A stretch of DNA of 64,000 nucleotides from Mumia xiangluensis (GTDB taxonomy: Bacteria; Actinomycetota; Actinomycetes; Propionibacteriales; Nocardioidaceae). Shown in pieces: positions 57,606 through 64,000 of this stretch. The stretch covers positions 496,001-560,000 of the forward strand of contig NZ_WJYO01000001.1 in the NCBI RefSeq assembly GCF_010994095.1. The letters run 5' to 3'. A program made the position numbers and the translations under genes. A model generated the notes under the pieces. The model saw nothing but the letters and a program-made list of their open reading frames with translations. It had not been told where the DNA came from and made no database searches. How positions within the stretch are numbered: position 1 is the first letter of the stretch; each line of letters starts with the position of its first letter.

Positions 57606-58001
57606 ATGGACGACGATCACTCGACGCAGGCGTCGGTCCGCTACGTCGTCGACGACGTGCAGGCCGCGACCGACTTCTACGCGGACCATCTTGGCTTCTC
57701 CGTCGGCTTCGCCCGCCCGCCTGCGTTCGCCGAGGTGACGCGCGGTGCGCTCCGCCTGCTGCTGTCAGGGCCGACGAGCTCCGGCGCCCGCGCCACACCG
57801 CCGGACCTGGACGTCCCCGGGCGCAACCGCATCCATCTCGTCGTCGACGACCTCGACGCGGAGATCGCGCGGGTGGAAGGCGAAGGACTGACCTTCCTCG
57901 GTGATGTCGTCGAGGGGCCTGGCGGTCGACAACGACTGATCACCGATCCGGCCGGCAACCTCGTCGAGCTGTTCGAAGCGTCGAAAGCCGACCGCAGCTG
58001 A
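57606..58001 (+). CDS. VOC family protein
   Basis: 131-aa VOC protein: V-R-Y-V-V-D-D-V-Q-A-A-T-D-F-Y-A-D-H-L-G-F and R-I-H-L-V-V-D-D-L-D-A and a DPAGNLVELFEA end. ATG 57606. It is followed by the YjbR gene after 30 nt on the same strand. Substrate unknown. Confidence 0.87.
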   Translation: MDDDHSTQASVRYVVDDVQAATDFYADHLGFSVGFARPPAFAEVTRGALRLLLSGPTSSGARATPPDLDVPGRNRIHLVVDDLDAEIARVEGEGLTFLGDVVEGPGGRQRLITDPAGNLVELFEASKADRS

Positions 58002-58031
58002 CCGGGCTGAGCTCGGTGTGAAGGGGTAGGC

Positions 58032-58391
58032 ATGGCGGTGATCGAGGACGTCCGGCCGTTGGGAGGCGAGCTGGAGCGCTCGTACGAGGTGTACGTGCGC
58101 GGCAGGCTGAAGTTCCGGGTGAAGCAGATCGTCTATGTGGCGTTCTCGCTCGACGAGACCGTGATGGAGTTCGCGTTCCCGAAGGAGGAGCGGGCAGCGC
58201 TCGTCGCCGCCGAGCCGCACAGGTTCCAGATGCCTGCCGAGTCGGACCTGCGCTTCAACTGGGTCCGCGCAGAGCTGGCCGCACTCGACCGGACCGAGGC
58301 CCGCGAGCTTGTCGTCGACGCGTGGCGCATGGTCGTTCCCAAGAAGCTGTCCCATGCGTACGACCTTGCGCACCCCGGCGGTCCGGGCTGA
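58032..58391 (+). CDS. MmcQ/YjbR family protein
   Basis: 119-aa protein with the YjbR-like fold: L-K-F-R-V-K-Q-I-V-Y-V-A-F-S-L-D-E-T-V-M-E-F-A and N-W-V-R-A-E-L; the C-terminal L-V-V-D-A-W-R-M-V-V-P-K-K helix is typical. ATG 58032. It may bind DNA or act as a double-wing protein; function is unknown. Same strand as the upstream VOC gene, possibly co-transcribed. Confidence 0.83.
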   Translation: MAVIEDVRPLGGELERSYEVYVRGRLKFRVKQIVYVAFSLDETVMEFAFPKEERAALVAAEPHRFQMPAESDLRFNWVRAELAALDRTEARELVVDAWRMVVPKKLSHAYDLAHPGGPG

Positions 58392-58412
58392 GTCGCCGGG
58401 CGGGCGCCGCCG

Positions 58413-58895
58413 TCACGACCCGTCGTACGCCGCCTGCAGCGCCGCGACGTCGATCTTGCCCATCTGGAGCATCGCCTCCATCACCCGCCGGTTCGCCGCG
58501 GTGCTGTAGTCCCCGGACAGCTCCTCCAGCTGCCGCGGGATGACCTGCCAGGAGACGCCGAACTTGTCCTTGCACCAGCCGCACGGCGCGGGCTGACCGC
58601 CGTCCGCGGTGAGAAGGTCCCAGTAGTGGTCGACCTCGTCCTGGCCGTCGACGAGGAGGTAGAACGAGAAGGCCTCGTCCAGAGTGAAGTCGGGTCCGGC
58701 GTTGAGGCCGGTCACCTCGTGGCCGGCGACGACGAACTCCACCACGAAGGGCTCGCCCTCCTCGACCCCGCCAACCCCTCCCGGTGCCGGGACCACCCTG
58801 CGGACTTCCGAGCCCGGGATGTTCTCGGCGTAGAACTGCGCCGCCTCGGCGGCCTGGTTGTTGCCGAACCACAGATGTGTGCGCACCGATGGCAT
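58413..58895 (-). CDS. PhnB-type VOC protein
   Basis: 160-aa protein of the PhnB/3-demethylubiquinone-like VOC group: THLWFGNNQAAEAAQFYAENIPGSE opens it, and the C-G-W-C-K-D-K-F-G-V-S-W-Q-V-I-P motif is diagnostic. ATG 58895 has GAGGAGG about 6 nt upstream. It follows the SigJ-type gene by 60 nt on the same strand, so it may be part of its regulon. Substrate unknown. Confidence 0.88.
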   Translation of the reverse strand: MPSVRTHLWFGNNQAAEAAQFYAENIPGSEVRRVVPAPGGVGGVEEGEPFVVEFVVAGHEVTGLNAGPDFTLDEAFSFYLLVDGQDEVDHYWDLLTADGGQPAPCGWCKDKFGVSWQVIPRQLEELSGDYSTAANRRVMEAMLQMGKIDVAALQAAYDGS

Positions 58896-58955
58896 CGTTG
58901 CCTCCTCGTCGATGGTCTTCGTGACAGGTAGTACGACCACCACGTGCCACAAGAC

Positions 58956-59885
58956 TCATCGGTGGCTGAGCAGCTCCCACAGGTCACCCACCGGCCCGAG
59001 ATGACCGAGCTTGTCCGGGTTGAGCACGTTGCGCAGCGCGACGATGCGTCCGTCGGCGACATCGATCGAGAGCACGCCGACCAGAGCACCATCACCTGCT
59101 CGCGTCAGGAGGGCCGGCTGACCGTTGGCGTCGGAGATCTCGAGGAGTACGCCGAACTTCTCGCCCGCCCGCATCAACCCGAGGAGGAAGCGGGCGACGG
59201 CGACGACGCCGACCATCGGCTTCTGGATGGCCGGTGCACGTCCGCCACCGTCACCGACGAAGACGACGTCGGTGGCCAGGAGCCGCTCAAGCCCGTTGAG
59301 GTCGGCCGCGGCTAGCGCCGCCACCAGCTCCCTGGCCAGCTGGTCGGCCTCCTCACGAGAGGGGCCCGACTGCAGCTGCGCGTCGCTGATCCGCCGCTTC
59401 GCGCGCGCCAGGATCTGACGGCAGTTGGCCTCGCTCTTGTCGACCACGGCAGCGATGTCCGCATACGAGTAGCCGATCACCTCGCGCAGCACGAACACCG
59501 CGCGTTCGGTCGGGCTCAGCGCCTCGAGCACGACGAGGAAGGCGGTGGTGACGGTCTCGTCCTGGTCGAGGCGGTGGGCCGGGTCGGCGTCCTGAGTGGC
59601 GACGATCGGCTCCGGAAGCCACGGTCCGACGTACTGCTCGCGCCGTACCCTGGCCGACCGGAGCGTGTCGATCGCGATCCGCGTGGTGACGGTCGTGGCG
59701 TAGGCGTCGAGGTTGTCGATCCGGCCGGATCCGCTGTCGCCGTCGGTGCTCCGATCGTGGCGGTGCATCTTCAAGAACGCCTCCTGCACGACGTCCTCAG
59801 CCTCCGCGACGCTTCCGAGCATCCGGTAGGCGATCGAGAACATCAGCGGACGGAGGTCGTCGTGCGCTGACGCGAGATCCAGCAT
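58956..59885 (-). CDS. SigJ/ECF41-type sigma factor with SnoaL domain
   Basis: 309-aa sigma factor. Region 2 (about 10-85) has R-P-L-M-F-S-I-A-Y-R-M-L-G-S-V-A-E-A-E-D-V-V-Q-E-A-F-L and region 4 (about 115-175) has L-S-P-T-E-R-A-V-F-V-L-R-E-V-I-G-Y-S-Y. The C-terminal SnoaL domain (about 185-300) is complete, unlike the short homologue at 15535. ATG 59885. The ECF41 group is usually regulated by this SnoaL domain and an adjacent COG2128-type gene; here the neighbour is the PhnB gene. Confidence 0.9.
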   Translation of the reverse strand: MLDLASAHDDLRPLMFSIAYRMLGSVAEAEDVVQEAFLKMHRHDRSTDGDSGSGRIDNLDAYATTVTTRIAIDTLRSARVRREQYVGPWLPEPIVATQDADPAHRLDQDETVTTAFLVVLEALSPTERAVFVLREVIGYSYADIAAVVDKSEANCRQILARAKRRISDAQLQSGPSREEADQLARELVAALAAADLNGLERLLATDVVFVGDGGGRAPAIQKPMVGVVAVARFLLGLMRAGEKFGVLLEISDANGQPALLTRAGDGALVGVLSIDVADGRIVALRNVLNPDKLGHLGPVGDLWELLSHR

Positions 59886-60113
59886 GCAGGTCGCCCCCCG
59901 ATCTGGCCGGCCGATGTGGTGATCACCGGAGCACACACTGCAAGGGATGCCGCATGACGTCAACCCAGATAGCCAGGCGCGCGGTCCCAGGCCGTACGGC
60001 ACCGTCGCGTCCAGCGCCGAGCGCCGTTGCTAAGGTGCGAGTCCTCCAGACAGCATCCGGTCAGTGATCGGGCTTCGAGCGGGTTGCCTTGCTCAGGATG
60101 ATGAGGTGTGTTG

Positions 60114-60689
60114 ATGCGAGGTCGCGCGGCCCTCACGGGTCTGGCATTGACGCTGCTGCTGCTCGCGGGCTGCGGCGACGACGACGCCGATGCCGATGCT
60201 CCGACCCGGAAGTCTTCCTCGTCGCCGTCGACTCCGACGTCGCAGGCGCCGGCACAGCCGACGGTCACGCCGGCTGCAGGGCCGGTGATCGGCGACGACG
60301 TCCTCCAGCTCAATCTCGTGGAGGGCATCGACTGGCGCCTGGTCGGCGCCGACGCCGCGACGAAGCGGATCGACGCCGGGGTCGTTTCCGTCGTCATCGG
60401 GTCGCTGCTGGACGCGAACGTCGTCGACCCCGACCACAACTACTACGCCGACGGCGTGGAGGAGACCTATCGCACCGACGGGTACCGGACGCAGCGACTG
60501 GGAAACCGTGACGTCGCCGGTGTGGAGTCGTGGGTCGTCGAGGCGCGCAGGGGCGAGGAGCGCGCGTACACCGTGGGCGGCAGCCGGGCCGGCTACGCAT
60601 GGGACATCACGTTCGTCGTGCCGGTGAACCTGGCCGAGGCCGACGACTCCATCGACTCGATGCTCGCCAGCGTCGCCTGGAAGGTCTGA
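60114..60689 (+). CDS. Lipoprotein, hypothetical
   Basis: 191-aa exported lipoprotein. Signal peptide with lipobox L-L-A-G-C at about 17-21, an Asp/Ser/Pro/Thr-rich linker (about 22-55) and a compact domain with D-Y-Y-A-D-G-V-E-E-T-type features and VAGVESWVVEARRG. ATG 60114 has GAGG 7 nt upstream; GTG 60108 is possible. It is divergent from the SigJ-type sigma gene across a 228-bp gap, in which a TAAGGT box (about 60034-60039) is the only promoter-like element I see. Function unknown. Confidence 0.8.
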   Translation: MRGRAALTGLALTLLLLAGCGDDDADADAPTRKSSSSPSTPTSQAPAQPTVTPAAGPVIGDDVLQLNLVEGIDWRLVGADAATKRIDAGVVSVVIGSLLDANVVDPDHNYYADGVEETYRTDGYRTQRLGNRDVAGVESWVVEARRGEERAYTVGGSRAGYAWDITFVVPVNLAEADDSIDSMLASVAWKV

Positions 60690-60818
60690 GCCCCGCTCGT
60701 CGGTTCGGTGCGCGACCCGCTCCGCTCGCCGTACGAGGGCGCCCGGCGGGACGGCCCTGTCACAAGCGCGGGTGCTGCTTCGTCGGACGGGGAAACATCG
60801 ACCGACAGGAGCAGAGAG

Positions 60819-61766
60819 ATGCGAATCTTCATCGCCGGGGCGACCGGAGCGGTCGGGAGCCGACTGGTCCCACTCCTCGTCGAGGCGGGCCACGACGTCA
60901 CCGGCTCGACCCGCCGCGACACAGGCTGCGAGGCCCTTCACGCCCAGGGCGCGACCGGCATCGTCATGGACCCGTTGTCGGCGGAGAGCGTGCTCGCCGC
61001 CGTCGCCGAGGCCAAGCCGGAAGTGATCGTGCACGAGCTCACCGCACTCAGCGGGCTCAGCGGCAACCTCAAGAAGTGGGACCAGGAGTTCGCGATGACG
61101 AACCGGCTGCGGACCGAGGGCACCGACCACCTGCTGGCGGCCGCCGCTACTCACGGCGTACGCCGCTTCGTCGCGCAGAGCTTCGGCGGAGGCTGGGCCT
61201 ACGATCGCACCGGCGGCGCGGTCAAGTCCGAGGACGATCCCCTGATCGGTGACCCGGGCAAGGAGGCGCGCGCGTCGCTCGCGGCGATCCGTCACCTCGA
61301 GGACACCGTCACGGGTGCGCCGGGGATCGAGGGGATCGTGCTGCGCTACGGCAACTTCTACGGACCCGGCAACGCCACCTCCCGCGACGGCGCCCTCGCC
61401 GACCTGCTTCGCCAGGGCAAGCTGCCCGTGGTCGGCGGAGGCACCGGAGTGTGGTCGTTCGTCCACATCGACGACGTCGGTTCCGCAACCGTGGCTGCCG
61501 TCGAGCGGGGTGCGCCCGGCATCTACAACATCGTCGACGACGAGCCGGCGCCGGTGAACCAGTGGCTCCCCTTCCTGGCCGAGCAGGTCGGCGGCAAGAA
61601 GCCGATGCGGCTGCCCGCCTGGATCGCACGTCCGCTGATCGGCCAGTTCGGCACGGCACTGATGACCTCCGTGCGCGGATCGTCCAACGCCAAGGCCAAG
61701 CAGGCGCTTGGCTGGACTCCGACGTACGCGACCTGGCGTCAGGGCTTCAAGACCGGCATCGGGTGA
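60819..61766 (+). CDS. NAD(P)-dependent epimerase/dehydratase family protein
   Basis: 315-aa extended SDR-fold protein. The Rossmann motif G-A-T-G-A-V-G is at 7-13; V-I-V-H-E-L-T-A-L and the LRYGNFYGPGN segment match the NAD-dependent epimerase group. The YxxxK catalytic pair is not obvious, so it may be an atypical member. ATG 60819 has GGAGCAGAGAG upstream. It ends 28 nt before the convergent sigma gene. Substrate unknown. Confidence 0.87.
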   Translation: MRIFIAGATGAVGSRLVPLLVEAGHDVTGSTRRDTGCEALHAQGATGIVMDPLSAESVLAAVAEAKPEVIVHELTALSGLSGNLKKWDQEFAMTNRLRTEGTDHLLAAAATHGVRRFVAQSFGGGWAYDRTGGAVKSEDDPLIGDPGKEARASLAAIRHLEDTVTGAPGIEGIVLRYGNFYGPGNATSRDGALADLLRQGKLPVVGGGTGVWSFVHIDDVGSATVAAVERGAPGIYNIVDDEPAPVNQWLPFLAEQVGGKKPMRLPAWIARPLIGQFGTALMTSVRGSSNAKAKQALGWTPTYATWRQGFKTGIG

Positions 61767-61794
61767 TCCCGCCGAGCCCTCTCCTGGTCTGTGT

Positions 61795-62799
61795 TCATGA
61801 CGCGGGCAGGCGCTCTGGCAGCTCGAGCAGCGGGAACTGGTCCGCGTGGAACGTGATGATCTCGGTGATCGCTCCGCCGGCGATGCGTAGGACGTCGATC
61901 GTCAGCGGAAGGTAGGCCCCCTCCTCCGCGTGCCAGTGGTAGTAGGCAACGGCGGGCTGCCTGTTCACGGAGGTGGGGACCGTGCGCAGGCCCGTCATGC
62001 CCTCGAAGCCGCTCTCGACCCAGTAGTCCACCACCGCGTCGCGGCCGACGTACAGGCCCGGTGTCGGCGGCATCGAAGTGCGGACGTCGTCCGTCACGAG
62101 CGCGGCGAGCCTGTCGATGTCGGTGTCCACGCTGGCGTCGGTGTAGCGCCGTACGAGCTCGCGCGTTCCGAGGTCCTCGTCGCCGCCGGCCCAGTCCTGC
62201 CGCTCGGCAGGCAGGTGCTCGCGCATGCCGGCGCGGGCCCGCTGCAGCGCGCTGTTGACGGAGTTGACGGTGTCCCCCAGGAGCTCCGCGACGTCCTTCG
62301 CCGGCCAGCCGAGCACGTCCCGCATGATCAGCACGGCCCGCGGGCGCGGCGCGAGGTGCTGGACGGCGACCAGGTAGGCCAGCTCGATCGTCTCGCGGGC
62401 GACGGCGACGGCCTCCGGCTCGTCCGCGTCGTCGGCGGGCAGCTCGTCGAGCAACCGGTCCGGGTAGGGCTGCAGCCACAGCACCTCGCCCCCGGTCGCG
62501 GGTTCCGGGCGGCGCTTGGCAAGCAGGTCCAGGCACGCGTTGGTGGCGATCCGGTACAGCCAGGCCCGGAACGTCGACCGCCCCTCGAACGTCTCCCGCC
62601 GCCGCCACGCCCGGAGGAAGGTTTCCTGCACGGTGTCCTCGGCATCCTGGAACGACCCGAGCATCCGGTAGCAGTGCACATGAAGCTCACGCCGGTGCCG
62701 CTCCACCAACCGCGAGAACTCTGGCTCGTCGACCTTGCTGAGTCCGCTTCGTTCCGGTTCGTTCATGCCGAGCTCCTCCAGCCGCACGTCCGCACTCAT
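61795..62799 (-). CDS. SigG-type ECF sigma factor with SnoaL domain
   Basis: 334-aa sigma factor. Region 2 (about 32-90) has the H-C-Y-R-M-L-G-S-F-Q-D-A-E-D-T-V-Q-E-T-F-L-R-A-W-R helix, region 4 (about 145-205) L-A-P-R-P-R-A-V-L-I-M-R-D-V-L-G-W, and a C-terminal SnoaL domain (about 215-330) is complete. ATG 62799 has GGAAGGA 7 nt upstream. It resembles SigG-like ECF factors, stress-induced in mycobacteria. Convergent with the epimerase. No anti-sigma gene is adjacent. Confidence 0.9.
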   Translation of the reverse strand: MSADVRLEELGMNEPERSGLSKVDEPEFSRLVERHRRELHVHCYRMLGSFQDAEDTVQETFLRAWRRRETFEGRSTFRAWLYRIATNACLDLLAKRRPEPATGGEVLWLQPYPDRLLDELPADDADEPEAVAVARETIELAYLVAVQHLAPRPRAVLIMRDVLGWPAKDVAELLGDTVNSVNSALQRARAGMREHLPAERQDWAGGDEDLGTRELVRRYTDASVDTDIDRLAALVTDDVRTSMPPTPGLYVGRDAVVDYWVESGFEGMTGLRTVPTSVNRQPAVAYYHWHAEEGAYLPLTIDVLRIAGGAITEIITFHADQFPLLELPERLPAS

Positions 62800-62923
62800 C
62801 ACGTCATCCTTCCGTCTCGTCGTCCCCTTGTACGTGTGACGGATACGGCGGCGACGACTCATCACTGTGCCGGCGGGCACGACGCCGAGGCGCGGGCGAG
62901 CTGGGCGGACGCTGCCTTTCAGC

Positions 62924-63271
62924 TCACGTGACCCAGATGAAGACCCACGCAGCCGGGACGAGGAGAACCGCCACGCGAAGGACGCCGAGGATCCGCGAGA
63001 TCGGCGGAGGAGGATTACTGGATCGCAGCGTCGCCCATCGCACGCTCAGCAGCAAGAGAAAGGTTGCGGCGAGCGCGAACGGCACCACCCACAACCACAG
63101 GTAGGCGGCTAGGAACCCCTTCTCGCGGCTCGACAAGCACCAGTCGGGTGCCTCGCAGCCGGGCGGTCGCGCCTCCGAGAGCCAAGGCCAGAATCCGATC
63201 GCTGCGGGCAGGACGACGAAGCCCACAGCCACGGTCGCGAGCCATCCTCCCCACCACCGTGCTGTGCTCAC
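62924..63271 (-). CDS. Membrane protein, hypothetical
   Basis: 115-aa protein with three hydrophobic segments (about 8-28, 50-75 and 92-112) and a C-E-A-P-D-W-C loop between the first two. No family recognised. It precedes the sigma gene at 61795 on the same strand, separated by 124 bp. Function unknown. Confidence 0.7.
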   Translation of the reverse strand: MSTARWWGGWLATVAVGFVVLPAAIGFWPWLSEARPPGCEAPDWCLSSREKGFLAAYLWLWVVPFALAATFLLLLSVRWATLRSSNPPPPISRILGVLRVAVLLVPAAWVFIWVT

Positions 63272-63354
63272 AGCTCAGTGTCGCCGCGCCTGGGTTCACG
63301 TCGTGTTGATGAGGCGGAGCTCCTCCGCTTGGCGGCTGTCGGGCTACTGAGAGC

Positions 63355-63990
63355 TCACTCGACCGACGGGCCCACGCTCCCCCGCGCCGCACTCAGCGCG
63401 ATCGCCACCGCGGCCGAGGTGAGCAGCGCGAGGGCCGGCGGGAGCCAGAAGAGCGGATTCTCGATGTCGCTCAACCGAATGACCATGCAAACGAGAGCCA
63501 CCACCGCGAACAGCGCCGTACCGACCGCGGTTCGGAGCGCACGGCGTGCCCGGCGGCCGGCGACGTGCCGTCCTCGCCACCACTGCGCGACCACGTTGGC
63601 CGTGGCGAGGCTGTAGCAGACCGCCACGAACGGAAGCCCTTTCTCGGCGTCGGTGAACGGCGCGATCCCGATCCAGCCGACGGCCGTCGCCAGGAACGCG
63701 AGCGTCGTGAGAACCCCCGCAAGGCCGAGCCCGCGGTAGGCATCGAGCAAGCGGAGGGTCCTGAGCACCATCTGCTCCGGGTCACCCTTCCGCGCTTCGG
63801 TGGCCGCATCGGCATCGACTCTCGCGGAGACCTCGGCATGTCGGGCCTCGACCTTGTCCCGCAGACACCGATACATGTAGTCGAGCGCTTCGGAGTCCGT
63901 GGCGAACGATCGCCGGGTCGCCTCGATCGGTGCCGCCGCCGCGTCGGTCGCGAACACCGTCCAGGCGCCGTCGAGCGGCGTGAACACCAC
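63355..63990 (-). CDS. Membrane protein, hypothetical, possibly continuing past the window
   Basis: At least 211 aa. The N-terminal 80 residues are soluble (about 40-65 charged helix with LRDKVEARHAEVSAR), followed by about four hydrophobic segments (about 90-112, 120-140, 155-175 and 180-200). No family recognised. The frame is open to the window edge, so GTG 63990 is provisional and the true start may lie beyond 64000. Confidence 0.65.
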   Translation of the reverse strand: MVFTPLDGAWTVFATDAAAAPIEATRRSFATDSEALDYMYRCLRDKVEARHAEVSARVDADAATEARKGDPEQMVLRTLRLLDAYRGLGLAGVLTTLAFLATAVGWIGIAPFTDAEKGLPFVAVCYSLATANVVAQWWRGRHVAGRRARRALRTAVGTALFAVVALVCMVIRLSDIENPLFWLPPALALLTSAAVAIALSAARGSVGPSVE

Positions 63991-64000
63991 GGCATCGGCT

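Noticed and set aside
58392-58412. Terminator between YjbR and the PhnB gene
   Set aside because: The convergent gap is only 21 bases and GC-rich, with no convincing paired stem.
1-64000. CRISPR array, insertion sequences, phage or integrase genes, tRNA or rRNA
   Set aside because: No regular spaced repeats, transposase motifs, attachment-site duplications or cloverleaf sequences were seen on either strand.

Overview
This 64-kb window is high-GC DNA (strong G/C at third codon positions, frequent GTG starts, many ATGA/GTGA start-stop overlaps, TAnnnT -10 boxes 5-7 nt upstream of start codons). It looks like chromosome of an actinomycete. The secreted M4 protease with actinobacterial Ig-like C-terminal repeats, the PrmC-like/ASCH protein and the many small detoxification enzymes suggest Nocardioidaceae (Nocardioides/Mumia/Aeromicrobium-like); that family placement is inference. 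No rRNA, tRNA, CRISPR, insertion sequence, integrase or phage gene was seen. No stretch longer than about 300 bases lacks a gene; the longest gap is about 275 bases (27365-27648).

Layout. 1-5.9 kb: Nudix hydrolase, DUF1707 protein, a PadR regulator coupled to a membrane protein, a PrmC-like methyltransferase fused to an ASCH domain, an alpha/beta hydrolase with an NTF2-like protein, a GNAT acetyltransferase and a DUF1905/YdeI protein. 6-11 kb: a front-end-type fatty acid desaturase behind a possible 12-codon leader peptide, a DUF1905 protein, an HxlR regulator with a two-domain VOC protein divergent from a thiolase, and a MerR regulator coupled to a thioesterase. 11-16.2 kb: a GNAT protein, then a methyltransferase coupled to a 911-aa N-terminal-HTH LuxR/ATPase regulator, divergent from a small cupin coupled to a C-terminally shortened ECF sigma factor; a perfect 9-bp inverted repeat lies between the two pairs. 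16.2-23.9 kb: RibD/DHFR-like reductase and TetR, DUF4180, VOC, SRPBCC, a CAP-domain protein and an M15 peptidase lipoprotein, a PH-like membrane protein, a secreted M1 peptidase carrying a large insertion, and a DoxX-like protein.

23.9-31.4 kb: a LAL-type LuxR regulator, a TetR regulator divergent from a hydrolase-hydrolase-metallo-beta-lactamase operon, a strong convergent terminator and a secreted M14 carboxypeptidase. 31.4-40 kb: a pterin dehydratase/VOC fusion, DinB protein, a thioesterase with a TetR-type operator in its promoter, HxlR plus MFS exporter, two tandem TetR genes next to a DUF998 protein with a three-copy operator, a TspO-like protein, a QsdR-like TetR and a secreted carboxylesterase. 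40-51 kb: DUF389 protein, a 943-aa M4 protease, VOC and DUF1801 proteins, TetR plus bicupin, an ABC exporter operon ending in a MerR gene, a short cytochrome P450 and a DinB protein. 51.5-58.9 kb: an alcohol dehydrogenase-MFS-flavodoxin-aldo/keto reductase operon divergent from an MmyB-type regulator that is followed by a rifampin ADP-ribosyltransferase, then three VOC genes and a YjbR protein. 58.9-64 kb: two SnoaL-type ECF sigma factors around a lipoprotein and an NAD-dependent epimerase, then two membrane proteins.

Together the genes resemble an accessory stress, detoxification and envelope neighbourhood: 14 transcriptional regulators and three ECF sigma factors, seven VOC-fold genes, two MFS exporters and one ABC exporter, and four exported peptidases. 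Several regulators have a recognisable operator in the adjacent promoter. Many promoters appear to give leaderless mRNAs. The least conventional parts are the cupin-ECF / LuxR-methyltransferase module (11.5-16.2 kb), the PrmC-ASCH fusion, the M1 peptidase insertion, and a thioesterase promoter filled by a TetR operator with no TetR gene beside it.
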